Positions 46,224-54,965 are shown, counted from the first letter of the stretch. The stretch: 64,000 nucleotides of DNA from an uncultured Alphaproteobacteria bacterium (GCA_902826095.1 CADEDN010000002.1:1-64000), one strand, 5' to 3'. Numbers and translations: made by a program. Notes: generated by a model not told the origin, from the letters alone.

Positions 46224-46706
46224 GTGACTGATCCCTTCCGTCCGCTGAAGAACGCGTTCGGCCGTTTCGCCACCGGCGTTGCGATCGCCTCTTGTGCGAA
46301 CGCTCGCGGCGGATTGACCTCGATCACGATAAACTCCTTCACGTCGGTGTCGCTTGATCCGGCTCTCGTGCTTTGGTGCCTTGAGAAAAACGCGTCATCC
46401 TATCGCGATTTCTCGACTGCCGCGTCATACGCGATCAGCATCTTGAAGGCCAGCCAGCGGAAAACGTCTGAACGCTTCGCAAAGCATGCGCCGCAGCCGC
46501 TCGCCGCCGACGAATGCGAAATCTGGAAGACCGGCGCCCCGATCCTCCGTGAGAGACTGGCCGGCTTTGATTGTGAGGTCGTCGATCAGCATTTCTCCGG
46601 CGATCATGTGATATTGGTCGGCAAAGTTGTGAAGTTCGACTCGCACGCAGGCTCGCCGCTCTTATATTTTGCGAGCTGCTACGGCAAAGGACCGCATACG
46701 GACTAG
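46224..46706 (+). CDS. Flavin reductase-like domain protein
   Basis: The 160-aa protein matches flavin reductases of the two-component monooxygenase type: FGRFATGVAIASCANARGGL, then SFTSVSLDPALVLWCLEKNA and GDHVILVGKVVKF. They reduce FMN or FAD for a partner oxygenase, but none is in the window. The start is a GTG at 46224; the next gene begins ten bases after the stop, so the pair may be one operon. Confidence 0.87.
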   Translation: MTDPFRPLKNAFGRFATGVAIASCANARGGLTSITINSFTSVSLDPALVLWCLEKNASSYRDFSTAASYAISILKASQRKTSERFAKHAPQPLAADECEIWKTGAPILRERLAGFDCEVVDQHFSGDHVILVGKVVKFDSHAGSPLLYFASCYGKGPHTD

Positions 46707-46716
46707 GACGCCTTGA

Positions 46717-47577
46717 ATGAAGATCGCATTTCTCGGGCTTGGCGTGATGGGATTCCCGATGGCGGGACATCTGGCGGCGCATGGCCATGAAATTTGCGTT
46801 TACAACCGCACGGCGGCCAAATCCTCTGCATGGGCGAAAGCTCACCGGGGCGTCGCCGTCGCAAGCCCGGCAAAAGCGGTTGTCGGCGCGGCGTTGGTCT
46901 TTTCCTGTCTCGGCGATGATCCCGATGTCGAGGCGGTGCTTGGCGACGCCGCCCCGGCGGTCGCGCGCGGCGCGATTATCGTCGATCACACGACCGCAAG
47001 CCCCGCCCTCGCGCGTCGGCTGGCGGCGAGGTTCGGCGCGAGCGGGATAGGCTTTGTCGACGCGCCGGTTTCCGGGGGGCAGGCTGGCGCCGAAACGGGC
47101 AAGCTTTCGGTGATGTGCGGCGGCGAGGCGGCGAATGTCGAGCGGGCTCGCACCGCCATGGAGGCCTACGCCGCCCGGATCGTCCATATCGGCCCTTCAG
47201 GCCATGGCCAGCTATGCAAGGCGGTAAACCAGCTTTGTATCGCCGGCATCCTTCAGGGGCTGGCCGAGGGGGTCCATTTCGCCGGGGCGTCGGGCCTTGA
47301 TATCGATCGCGTCTTTGAGGCGATCTCGGGCGGCGCCGCCCGATCCTGGCAGATGGACAACCGGATGAAGACGATGGCGGAGGGGCGATTCGACTTTGGA
47401 TTTGCGGTCGACTGGATGCGTAAAGACCTCCGAATCGCCCTCGAAGAAGCAAGGTCAAACGGGTCGCAATTGCCTGTCGCCGCGCTGGTTGATCAATTTT
47501 ATGCGGATGTTCAGGCGCGCGGCGGCGGCCGCTTCGACACATCCAGCCTCGTCATGCGCCTGAAAAAGCGATGCTAG
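46717..47577 (+). CDS. NAD(P)-dependent 3-hydroxyacid dehydrogenase family
   Basis: The 286-aa protein is in the 3-hydroxyisobutyrate dehydrogenase family: IAFLGLGVMGFPMAGHLAAH (cofactor motif), FVDAPVSGGQAGAETGKLSV (substrate-binding), and GHGQLCKAVNQLCIAGILQG with the catalytic Lys. Such enzymes act on 3-hydroxyisobutyrate, tartronate semialdehyde and similar acids; the exact one cannot be read. Confidence 0.9.
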   Translation: MKIAFLGLGVMGFPMAGHLAAHGHEICVYNRTAAKSSAWAKAHRGVAVASPAKAVVGAALVFSCLGDDPDVEAVLGDAAPAVARGAIIVDHTTASPALARRLAARFGASGIGFVDAPVSGGQAGAETGKLSVMCGGEAANVERARTAMEAYAARIVHIGPSGHGQLCKAVNQLCIAGILQGLAEGVHFAGASGLDIDRVFEAISGGAARSWQMDNRMKTMAEGRFDFGFAVDWMRKDLRIALEEARSNGSQLPVAALVDQFYADVQARGGGRFDTSSLVMRLKKRC

Positions 47578-47760
47578 CCGGCTCTTTTCTTTGGGATTTC
47601 CGGTGCGCTGGACGCTTCGCCGCCATTATTAAAAAAATCTTAGGATTGGGGCTCAGACCGCTCGACAGATCGTGATTCGAATTGTAATTATATAACTCTC
47701 AGCCGGGTTGGGTGGTCCGGCGAGGGTATCTAATCAGTCTTGTGGAAGGGCGCACAATCA
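47578..47760 (+). promoter_or_regulatory. AT-rich promoter region of the 60-aa membrane protein
   Basis: This 183-base gap is much more AT-rich than its surroundings, with ATTATTAAAAAAATCTTAGG and TTGTAATTATATAACT. TATAAC is a reasonable -10 element. The high AT content and the strong terminator after the next gene suggest a strongly expressed single-gene unit. Confidence 0.35.
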
Positions 47761-47943
47761 ATGTTTTCGATCGCTGCGACGGTCGGCATGGTCAGCCTCG
47801 GGCTCCTGCTGGTCGCTGTCATCGGTCTGCTTCGTCAGTTGGGGGCGGGCGAAGCGGCTAAGGGTCTCATCTTTCTGACCGGCGCGATTTTTCTGGTTGT
47901 CATCGCGTCGACCTATGTTCCGGCCTTGATCGGCGGACTTTAG
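47761..47943 (+). CDS. 60-aa membrane protein of unknown function
   Basis: The 60-aa protein is two hydrophobic segments (IAATVGMVSLGLLLVAVIGL and AAKGLIFLTGAIFLVVIAST) with a short polar link (RQLGAGE). It is probably an inner-membrane hairpin. I do not recognise the family. The ATG at 47761 is preferred to an in-frame GTG at 47740. It has its own AT-rich promoter region and a perfect hairpin terminator, so it is an independent unit. Confidence 0.6.
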   Translation: MFSIAATVGMVSLGLLLVAVIGLLRQLGAGEAAKGLIFLTGAIFLVVIASTYVPALIGGL

Positions 47944-47964
47944 GCTCAGCAATCCATTGACGGC

Positions 47965-48000
47965 AAAGCCGCCGCCGGAAAAACGCCGGCGGCGGCTTTT
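47965..48000 (+). terminator. Intrinsic terminator after the 60-aa membrane gene
   Basis: AAAGCCGCCGCCGG (47965-47978) pairs perfectly with CCGGCGGCGGCTTT (47986-47999) around AAAAACG, ending in a T-run. This is a strong rho-independent terminator reading on the plus strand. Confidence 0.9.
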
Positions 48001-48087
48001 GCGTGTGCGCTCTGCGTGTGCGCTCCAAGATTGCGCCATCGCGTCCTGCGTCGCATGAAGCAGGCGAGTTTGCGCATTGGAGGCTAT

Positions 48088-49245
48088 ATGTCCGCGCTTC
48101 AGACCGCGAGGCCCAGCTGGAAAACCGATGATCTCGCGCTTTTTGAAGACGAGGTCTACAAATTCTTCAGCCGCGAATTGGCGCCCCATGTCGAAAAATG
48201 GCGCGATCAGGGAAAGGTCGATCGCTGGGCTTGGGAAAAAGCGGGAGAGGCGGGTCTCCTTTGCATGTCGATGCCGGAGGAGTATGGCGGCGCCGGCGGC
48301 TCCTTCGCACACGAACAGATTTTTTGCGAACAGCAGGTGAGAGCGGGGGTCGAGGGTTTCGGCGCCGGCCTCCATAATTGCATCGTCGCGCCCTACATTC
48401 TTCACTACGGCACCGAAGAGCAGAAAAAGCGGTGGCTGCCGCGCATGGCGAAGGGCGAACTCATCGGCGCAATCGCGATGACGGAGCCGGGAACGGGTTC
48501 GGACCTTCAGGCGGTGAAGTCGACCGCGATCAAGAAGGGCAACCAATACGTCATCAACGGTTCAAAGACGTTCATTACGAACGGGCAGACCGCGAATATC
48601 GTCATCGTCGTCGCCAAGACCGATCCGTCGGAAGGCGCAAAGGGCGTCTCGCTGATGGTCGTCGAGACGGACGACGCCGACGGCTTCCGGCGCGGGCGCA
48701 ACCTCAAGAAGCTCGGCCTCAAAGCGCAGGACACGTCGGAGCTGTTTTTCGACGACGTGAAGGTGCCGACGGAGAACCTGCTAGGCCAGTCGGAAGGCAT
48801 GGGCTTCGTTCAGCTAATGCAGCAATTGCCGCAAGAGCGCCAGCAGATCGCCGTCATCGCGATCGCCGCGATTGAGCGCGCGCTGGAGCTGACCATCGCC
48901 TACACGAAAGAGCGAAACGCCTTCGGCCGTCCTGTCTTTAACTTTCAGAACACGCAGTTCAAGCTCGCCGAATGCAAGGCGAAGGCGACGATGGCGCGCG
49001 TATTCGTCGACTACTGCACGGGCCTGCTCATTGAAGGCAAGCTTGACGCTGCGACCGCGTCGATGTCGAAAATGCTGCTCACCGACCTTGAGAACGAGAT
49101 CATCGATGAGTGCCTTCAACTTCATGGCGGCTACGGCTTCATGGATGAATATCCGATCAGCCGCATGTACGCCGACGCGCGCGTGCAGCGCATCTATGGC
49201 GGCACCAACGAGATCATGAAGCTGTTGATCGCGCGGTCGATGTAG
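48088..49245 (+). CDS. Acyl-CoA dehydrogenase
   Basis: This FAD enzyme introduces a 2,3 double bond into acyl-CoA. The 385-aa protein has the family run MSMPEEYGGAGGSFAHEQIF, AMTEPGTGSDLQAVKSTAIK, and at the end LQLHGGYGFMDEYPISRMYA with ARVQRIYGGTNEIMKLLIAR, where the catalytic Glu and FAD motif lie. It resembles long-chain or short/branched forms. The ATG at 48088 has GGAGG upstream. The SDR gene starts directly after its stop. Confidence 0.93.
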   Translation: MSALQTARPSWKTDDLALFEDEVYKFFSRELAPHVEKWRDQGKVDRWAWEKAGEAGLLCMSMPEEYGGAGGSFAHEQIFCEQQVRAGVEGFGAGLHNCIVAPYILHYGTEEQKKRWLPRMAKGELIGAIAMTEPGTGSDLQAVKSTAIKKGNQYVINGSKTFITNGQTANIVIVVAKTDPSEGAKGVSLMVVETDDADGFRRGRNLKKLGLKAQDTSELFFDDVKVPTENLLGQSEGMGFVQLMQQLPQERQQIAVIAIAAIERALELTIAYTKERNAFGRPVFNFQNTQFKLAECKAKATMARVFVDYCTGLLIEGKLDAATASMSKMLLTDLENEIIDECLQLHGGYGFMDEYPISRMYADARVQRIYGGTNEIMKLLIARSM

Positions 49246-50091
49246 ATGGAATACCGCGGAAAAACCGCCTGGGTCACGGGCGCCTCGTCCGGCATCGGCG
49301 AGGCGCTGGCGAAGGGGCTAACGGCCCGTGGCGCGCGCGTCATTCTTTCCGGGCGGCGTGTCGACGCCTTGAAGCGCGTCGCGCGTGAGGCCGGCGGCGA
49401 CAGTCTTGTGCTGCCGTTCGAGGCGACGGACTACGACACGCTGCCTGGCGTCGCCGCGAAGGCGGCTGGGTGGAAAGGCGGCGTCGACCTCCTCATCAAC
49501 AATGCGGGCGTCAGTCAGCGCAGCCTTGCGCTCGACACCTCTTTCGACGTCTATCGCCGCATCATGGAAGTGGATTTTTTTGCGCCGCTGCGGCTGACGC
49601 AGCTTGTCTTGCCGTCGATGGTCAACCGAAAGAGCGGGCGAATCGTCATGATCAGCTCCGTCGCCGGCAAAGTCGGCGCGCCGCTCCGGACCGCCTATTG
49701 CGCGGCCAAGCACGCCTGCGTCGGCTATTGCGACGCGCTGCGGGCCGAAGTCGAGAAGGCTTACGGCGTCGGCGTCTTCGTGGTGACGCCCGGTTCGGTG
49801 CGCACCAATGTGGCGGTGAATGCGCTGGAAGGCGACGGCGCGCCGCGCGGGCGCTCCGATCAAAACATTGAAAACGGCATGGCGCCGGAGAAGGCGGCTG
49901 ACATCATCCTCGCGGGCGTCGCCGAGGGAAAGCGCGAGATCGTCGTCGCCGAGGGGATGGAGCTTGCGGCGCTGCAGATGCGCACAGACAATCCCGATGG
50001 CTTGTTCGGATTTGTCGCCGAGGAAGGCGCGCGCCTTGCGGCTGCTCGCGACGCTGGCGAGGCGGCGGACCCTCGTCGGGTGAACGCCTGA
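49246..50091 (+). CDS. Short-chain dehydrogenase/reductase
   Basis: The 281-aa protein has the classical SDR motifs: AWVTGASSGIGEALAKGLTA, LLINNAGVSQRSLALDTSFD, the catalytic Ser in VMISSVAGKVGAPLRTAY with YCAAKHA (YxxxK), and a C-terminal extension. It resembles SDRs of lipid or steroid-related metabolism (DHRS7-like), but the substrate is unknown. It begins at the base after the acyl-CoA dehydrogenase stop, implying a shared fatty-acyl pathway. Confidence 0.9.
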   Translation: MEYRGKTAWVTGASSGIGEALAKGLTARGARVILSGRRVDALKRVAREAGGDSLVLPFEATDYDTLPGVAAKAAGWKGGVDLLINNAGVSQRSLALDTSFDVYRRIMEVDFFAPLRLTQLVLPSMVNRKSGRIVMISSVAGKVGAPLRTAYCAAKHACVGYCDALRAEVEKAYGVGVFVVTPGSVRTNVAVNALEGDGAPRGRSDQNIENGMAPEKAADIILAGVAEGKREIVVAEGMELAALQMRTDNPDGLFGFVAEEGARLAAARDAGEAADPRRVNA

Positions 50092-50116
50092 GACAGAATC
50101 GGGGCTTAATCGGCGG

Positions 50117-50749
50117 ATGGACACAAGCGCCGTCTTCGACGCCCTTAATATGTTTGGCCTGTTCGTCTTCGCCGTATCCGGCGCGCTGACGGCGTTGAGG
50201 AACGATCTCGACATACTCAGCGTCATCATGACGGCCTTTCTCACCGGCGTCGGCGGGGGCACGATCCGCGACGTGATGCTCGGCGAGTTTCCGGTCTGGT
50301 GGATCCGCGACTCGTCGGCGGTGACCGTCTGCCTTGCGGGCGCTGCCGCCGCGATGATCGCACAGCCGGTATTCGCTTCGCGACTCAAGGCGCTCATCTG
50401 GGCCGACGCGCTCGGCCTTTCTGTCTTTTCAGTTCTTGGAACACAGGCCGCGCTTGCGTCTGACGCGCCGCCTTTCATTGCAATCTTCCTCGGCGCCGTC
50501 TCGGCGACATTCGGCGGACTTATTCGCGACGTGCTTTTGAACGAGCCATCGCTCTTCATGAAGCAGGACGTTTACGTGACGGCTGCGCTTGCGGGTGGCG
50601 GGGCTTATGTCGGATTGCTCGAATTGGGGCTCGCCGGCGCCGCTGCCGCCCCGCTGGCCGCATTCGCCGCGTTCGCAATTCGCGCCGCATCGATTGTCTT
50701 CAATATTTCCGTTCCGAAAATCGGAAGGCCGAGGCGAAGCGAGCTATAA
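50117..50749 (+). CDS. Trimeric intracellular cation channel family protein (TRIC/UPF0126)
   Basis: The 210-aa protein has about seven membrane helices and two internal repeats, each with the TRIC/UPF0126 signature (FLTGVGGGTIRDVMLGEFPV and VSATFGGLIRDVLLNEPSLF). Bacterial TRIC proteins are cation channels; some members were linked to glycine uptake. It follows the SDR gene by 25 bases. Confidence 0.88.
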   Translation: MDTSAVFDALNMFGLFVFAVSGALTALRNDLDILSVIMTAFLTGVGGGTIRDVMLGEFPVWWIRDSSAVTVCLAGAAAAMIAQPVFASRLKALIWADALGLSVFSVLGTQAALASDAPPFIAIFLGAVSATFGGLIRDVLLNEPSLFMKQDVYVTAALAGGGAYVGLLELGLAGAAAAPLAAFAAFAIRAASIVFNISVPKIGRPRRSEL

Positions 50750-50823
50750 TTGCGACAGACCGTGTCGTTGAGGGATGACGCGCGGCCTATTGTCCTAGGG
50801 CGATCAATCGGGAGGCGGCATTC

Positions 50824-51996
50824 ATGGACTTCAAACTTGCAACGGCAACGCTCGCCTTCCTGTTGGGCGCCGCATGCGCGCGCACGCAAACGCCGGCGCC
50901 GGATGCCGACGTCAAGCCGGCCCTGATCGAGGATGGGCAAGGCGCCGGGTCGTCGCCAATGAAGGTCGAGACCCTGGCGACTGGGTTGAAATTCCCATGG
51001 AGTATGGCGTTTGCCCCGAATGGCGACATTCTGATCGTCGAAAAAGCGGGCGGGCTGCGCGTGTTCACAAATGGCGCGCTATCGCCGGACGCGATCCCGG
51101 GGCTGCCTGAAGATGTGATGGTCAACGCCGACAGCGGCTATCACGATATCGCGCTTGATCCGGATTTTGCGACGACCGGCCGCGTCTTCATCGCCTATGC
51201 GAGCGGAAACGAAGACGCGAACAGGATGGCGGTCTGGCGCGCGCGCCTTGACGGCGGCAGATTGGTCGACGGCCAGACGATTTTTCGCGCGACGCCGGAC
51301 AAGAAGGATCCAAGCCACCCCGGCGGACGGATCGCCTTCCTCCCGGACAAGACGATTCTTCTCAGCGTCGGCGACGGCTATGATTATCGCAATGAAGCGC
51401 AGAATCTAGCATCCGATCTTGGAAAGATCCTTCGCCTCGACCGGGATGGCGCTCCGCCTGCGGACAATCCTTTTATCGGCCGCCGCGATGCGCGCCCGGA
51501 AATCTGGACCTATGGGCACCGCAATCCGCAGGGGCTGACCGTCGACCCCGCGACCGGATTCGTCTGGGAGCATGAACACGGGCCGCGCGGCGGCGACGAG
51601 ATCAACAAGCTGACGGCGGGCGCCAATTACGGCTGGCCGCTGACGACCAACGGGATCGATTACGACGGAACGCTGGTGTCCGAGCGCGCGCACGGCCCGG
51701 GGATCGCCTCGCCCCTAATTGTCTGGGCGCCGTCGATCGCCCCGTCCGGTCTTGCGGTCTATCGAGGCGCGGAATTCGCCGATTGGAATGGCCACTTTCT
51801 CGTCGGCGGCCTTGCGTCAAAGTCGTTGGTGCGGGCGCAGATCGATAATGACGGTCGGTCGATCGACGAGACGGAACGGCTGCTGGTCGACCTTGGCGCC
51901 CGCTTCCGGGACGTTCGTGTCGGGCGAGACGGCGAGATCTACGCGCTCACCGATGAGGCCGAAGGCCGCCTCCTCAGGCTTTGCCGGTCTTGCTGA
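50824..51996 (+). CDS. PQQ-dependent sugar dehydrogenase family lipoprotein
   Basis: The 390-aa protein has a lipobox-like signal (ATLAFLLGAACA, Cys19) and a six-bladed propeller with family marks: TGLKFPWSMAFAPNGDILIV, GGRIAFLPDKTILLSVGDGY, GHRNPQGLTVDPATGFVWEH and EHGPRGGDEINKL. These are soluble aldose sugar dehydrogenases that use PQQ and calcium in the periplasm; a PQQ synthesis set is not seen here. It stands alone before tRNA-Gly. Confidence 0.88.
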   Translation: MDFKLATATLAFLLGAACARTQTPAPDADVKPALIEDGQGAGSSPMKVETLATGLKFPWSMAFAPNGDILIVEKAGGLRVFTNGALSPDAIPGLPEDVMVNADSGYHDIALDPDFATTGRVFIAYASGNEDANRMAVWRARLDGGRLVDGQTIFRATPDKKDPSHPGGRIAFLPDKTILLSVGDGYDYRNEAQNLASDLGKILRLDRDGAPPADNPFIGRRDARPEIWTYGHRNPQGLTVDPATGFVWEHEHGPRGGDEINKLTAGANYGWPLTTNGIDYDGTLVSERAHGPGIASPLIVWAPSIAPSGLAVYRGAEFADWNGHFLVGGLASKSLVRAQIDNDGRSIDETERLLVDLGARFRDVRVGRDGEIYALTDEAEGRLLRLCRSC

Positions 51997-52046
51997 CCGG
52001 CGCGCCCCTTGCGCAGGCGATCCGATCCGCTATCTAAGCGCCGGAG

Positions 52047-52120
52047 GCGGGTATAGCTCAATGGTAGAGTCGTAGCCTTCCAAGCTAAAGACGCGGGTTC
52101 GATTCCCGCTACCCGCTCCA
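52047..52120 (+). tRNA. tRNA-Gly(TCC)
   Basis: The acceptor stem GCGGGTA (52047-52053) pairs with TACCCGC (52110-52116), followed by the discriminator T and an encoded CCA (52118-52120). The D arm is ATAGCTCAATGGTAGAGT, the anticodon loop CTTCCAA (52077-52083) with TCC at 52079-52081, and the T arm GCGGGTTCGATTCCCGC. It reads GGA and GGG glycine codons. The 3' end borders a gene-poor stretch and the presumed metal-resistance island. Confidence 0.97.
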
Positions 52121-52526
52121 GAAAATCCATTAAAAATCAAACTATTAGAATGTGGACATTCAGGGCGCGCGCCTCGCGTTCGAGGCCAGCTAGAAAATAG
52201 CTAGAAGTTGATGAGCATTCTCGAGGATCGAGAAAAAAGACGTTCCGGCGCCGAATACGTAGCAGTCAGACCTTGCGGTTCGAAAAACTGTCACGCCCGT
52301 GAAAAAGCGCCGATGTGTGACCTTCTACTCTGTTTCGGTAAGCCGCTGATTTGCGGCGTCAAGTAGCTGTGTCGACGGGGTCACGATCGGCGCCGATCGT
52401 GACCCCGTCCTGAATGAAGAATTCCAAGATGACGCAAAGGCTTAATCGGGCGAAAACGCGGGGTCAAATTTCCGCACTTATTCACAGGTGAGGAGTGCTG
52501 TCCAGGCAGCTCGAACGCTTTCGATG
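52121..52526. other. Gene-poor junction between tRNA-Gly and the minus-strand island genes
   Basis: The 406 bases are more AT-rich than the core genes and hold no recognisable gene. They contain TTCTCGA-GGA-TCGAGAA around 52217-52233, a 36-base perfect palindrome at 52374-52409 and, further on, GGGGTCAAATTTCCGCAC near 52461. The mixture of short repeats is typical of the scar next to an integrated element, but no integrase or att direct repeat can be shown within the window. Confidence 0.45.
52374..52409. repeat. 36-bp perfect palindrome
   Basis: GACGGGGTCACGATCGGC is followed at once by its exact reverse complement GCCGATCGTGACCCCGTC, with no loop. The centre is between 52391 and 52392. Such perfect palindromes are rare by chance; candidates are a transposon end pair, a recombinase site or a bidirectional terminator. 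GGGGTCA recurs about 50 bases later in GGGGTCAAATTTCC, suggesting a repeat family. Confidence 0.7.
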
Positions 52527-53201
52527 TTATATTGCCGACGCGAGCGGCTTCGCGGCGATGTACATGTAGATGACACCGGTCATCGTCCGCCATTTCGCGC
52601 GTTGTTCGATCGCGCTGAAGCCTGCCTTTTCTAAAAGAGAGGGCAACACGCCATCGGCGTTCGGTTGCGTATTGGCGCGACCGTCCAGAGACTGGACCGT
52701 CGCGCGGAAGAGGAAACGGGCCAGAGCTGTATCCTGTAAACCGTAATCGGCGAGGATCAGTCGTCCGCCCGGTTTCAGCCGATCGAGCGCGGCCGCAAGA
52801 ATTCGTTCCTTCTCGGCGAGACTGACTTGATGCAAGACCAAACTTGAGACGATGACATCGATCGGCTCGCTTGGAATCGCCGCCGGAAAATAACCAACCA
52901 CGAATGTCGCTGCGCTGCCTGAATGCGCCGCCTTATTACGCGCAAGGCGAACCGCGTCTTGGTCGGGATCAACGCCGACATAAGCGGCGTGCGGCGACGC
53001 CTGATAAAGAAGGACCGCAAGACTTCCAGTTCCAGAACCGATATCGAGGATCGCATCATGGCCGCCCGCGAGGATTTCCGCGACGAGCGCCCGCCGCCAG
53101 GCATTTTCGCGAGTCAGCAACGCGATCGCAGCGTCATAGATCGGCGTTAACGCGGCGTGTCCAAGCGGGGGCGTGTAAGCGGCGGGATCATTCTTCGTCA
53201 T
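52527..53201 (-). CDS. Class I SAM-dependent methyltransferase
   Basis: The 224-aa protein is in the UbiE/COQ5-like group: motif I AILDIGSGTGSLAVLLYQAS, VGVDPDQDAVRLARNKA, DVIVSSLVLHQVSLAEKERI, LKPGGRLILADYG, and C-terminal FSAIEQRAKW. The ATG at 53201 is the proposed start, replacing a TTG two codons upstream. It is the last gene of the minus-strand run beginning at the copper ATPase. The acceptor is unknown; methylation of a metal(loid) or of a cell component is possible but not shown. Confidence 0.85.
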   Translation of the reverse strand: MTKNDPAAYTPPLGHAALTPIYDAAIALLTRENAWRRALVAEILAGGHDAILDIGSGTGSLAVLLYQASPHAAYVGVDPDQDAVRLARNKAAHSGSAATFVVGYFPAAIPSEPIDVIVSSLVLHQVSLAEKERILAAALDRLKPGGRLILADYGLQDTALARFLFRATVQSLDGRANTQPNADGVLPSLLEKAGFSAIEQRAKWRTMTGVIYMYIAAKPLASAI

Positions 53202-53604
53202 GGTCAATCACTTTTCTTGTTGGAACTTGAGCGACCGCAGAAGACGGGAAAAGAAGCGCAGCGGTCGCGGCGCACGCGGTCGCTCGACATTGGCGCGCAA
53301 TCCAATCGGCAAGCAGCGGCGCTGCGTGTTCGACGCAAGCCGGAATTGAGAATATTTCGCCGAGATTTCTGCGGTGGTGCGGATGCGGATCAATCGTCAC
53401 AAGACTGTCGAATGAGTCGGACAGGAGTCTTCTCGCCGACGACAACAGAACCCGTGACCGCGCCGCGAGGCCTTCAGCGCGGCAGAGGTGACAATCCGAT
53501 CGCATCAGAACGATCGCGTCGTCCTGGGTGAAGAGGCCAAGGCGCCTCGCCCGAATTGCCGGCGCGCCGCCATGCGATTCTTCAGATTTGTTTGTCACCG
53601 TCAT
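53188..53604 (-). pseudogene. Decayed fusion of thymidine phosphorylase-family and Prs-family genes
   Basis: The 138-aa frame joins two unrelated fragments. Residues about 17-53 (AIRARRLGLFTQDDAIVLMR, SDCHLCRAEGLAARSRVLL) match the N-terminus of thymidine phosphorylase-family (AMP phosphorylase-like) proteins. Residues about 58-104 (RRLLSDSFDSLVTIDPHPHH, RRNLGEIFSIPACVEHAAPL) match the interior of ribose-phosphate pyrophosphokinase. After ADWIAR the frame is lost; ANVERP appears in another frame. Neither active site survives. The ATG at 53604 overlaps the MBL stop (ATGA), so the operon position is original. A deletion between adjacent genes best explains it. Confidence 0.7.
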
Positions 53605-54965
53605 GCCAACTCGTACCGGCGCGCCGGATCGACGACGGAGCAGTTCCAACCGAGTTCCCGATCGATCCGAACACGCAACGCCTCTGCGGCGGCCGGTTCC
53701 CCATGGACGACGAAAACACGCCGCGGCGCTGACGAAAATCCTTTCAGCCAGCGCATGATTTCGCCCGCGTCGGCGTGGGCGGAAAGCATCGGCAACTCGG
53801 CGATCTCAGCGCGGATTTCTATCCATTCCCCGAAAATCCGCGTCGCTTTCTCGCCGGCGAGAAGCTTCGCGCCGCGCGTCCCGACGGACTGATATCCCGA
53901 GAACAGAATTGTATTCCGCGCATCGGGGCCGAACGCCCTGATATGGTGCAGCACGCGCCCGCCGGTCGCCATTCCGCTCGCCGAAATGATGACTTTAGGC
54001 TGCCGGTTGACGGTTAAGGCCTTCGATGCCTCGACATCGTTGACATAGGTCGCAACGGCGCACGACGCCATGCAGACGTCCGGCTTGAACCGGTGATCCT
54101 CCATGTGCTTGCACAGCAGATCCGTCGCATTGACCGCCATCGGGCTGTCGAGAAATACCGGAACTGACTGCAGTCGGCCTGCGCTTTTCAGCATCCACAG
54201 GTGATACAAAAGCAGCTGTGCGCGCCCGACCGCGAACGCCGGAATGACGACGGTTCCGCCGCGCCGCGCCGTGCGTTCGATGATTTCGCCAAGCGCGTCC
54301 ATGGGATCGATTTGCGGGTGCAAGCGATCGCCATAAGTCGACTCGACGACGACATAGTCCGCGCGCGAAATCGCCTCCGGGTCGAGCATGAACGGATCGC
54401 CGTAGCGTCCGAGATCGCCTGAGAAGATTAGCGTTCTGTCCTGTAAGCGGATTTCCGCAATGGCCGCTCCGAGGATATGTCCGGCGCGTCGGAATCTGAG
54501 CGTTGCGCCGCCCGGCAAATTCTCGTCGCTTCCAAACGCGATCGGATGCAATTGCGTCAGCGCATTCTCTGCATCGCGCATCGTGTACAGCGGCAGGGCC
54601 GGTTTGTGACGGGAGTAGCCCTTGCGGTTTGCATATTCCGCGTCCTTTTCAGCAATATGGGCGCTGTCTTTGAGGAGGATGGCGCAAAGGTCCGCCGTCG
54701 CCGCCGTGCAATAGATTGGCCCCTCAAATCCTTCGCGCACGAGCTTCGGCAGATAGCCGCTGTGGTCCAGATGCGCGTGCGTCAGAACGACGGCGTCGAT
54801 TGTCTTCGGATCGATCGGAAACGGCGCCCAGTTGCGTTCCCTCAGGACCTTGGCGCCCTGAAACATCCCGCAATCGACCAGCAATTTCGCATTATCGCCC
54901 GTTAGGAGATGTCTTGATCCGGTGACGGTTCCCGCGCCGCCGAAACTCTGGAGAGCGATGGTCAT
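53601..54965 (-). CDS. Beta-CASP metallo-beta-lactamase RNase-like protein
   Basis: The 454-aa protein has the MBL zinc site LTHAHLDHSGYLPKL (HxHxDH at residues 63-68) and the beta-CASP and RMMBL parts (DYVVVESTYGDRLHP, IISASGMATGGRVLHHI, LSAHADAGEIMRWLKG). Members of this CPSF-like family cut RNA in an endo- or exonucleolytic way. Here it sits in a copper operon, which is unusual for an RNase but known for similar clusters with thymidine phosphorylase and Prs genes. All zinc ligands look intact. Confidence 0.88.
   Translation of the reverse strand: MTIALQSFGGAGTVTGSRHLLTGDNAKLLVDCGMFQGAKVLRERNWAPFPIDPKTIDAVVLTHAHLDHSGYLPKLVREGFEGPIYCTAATADLCAILLKDSAHIAEKDAEYANRKGYSRHKPALPLYTMRDAENALTQLHPIAFGSDENLPGGATLRFRRAGHILGAAIAEIRLQDRTLIFSGDLGRYGDPFMLDPEAISRADYVVVESTYGDRLHPQIDPMDALGEIIERTARRGGTVVIPAFAVGRAQLLLYHLWMLKSAGRLQSVPVFLDSPMAVNATDLLCKHMEDHRFKPDVCMASCAVATYVNDVEASKALTVNRQPKVIISASGMATGGRVLHHIRAFGPDARNTILFSGYQSVGTRGAKLLAGEKATRIFGEWIEIRAEIAELPMLSAHADAGEIMRWLKGFSSAPRRVFVVHGEPAAAEALRVRIDRELGWNCSVVDPARRYELA

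Noticed and set aside
52217..52233. TTCTCGA-GGA-TCGAGAA hairpin as a terminator after tRNA-Gly
   Set aside because: It is followed by A, not T, on the plus strand, and on the minus strand the T-run comes before the stem, so it does not fit an intrinsic terminator in either direction.
52381..52593. 70-codon minus frame over the palindrome
   Set aside because: It runs through the palindrome and the end of the methyltransferase gene in another frame; no product is recognisable.
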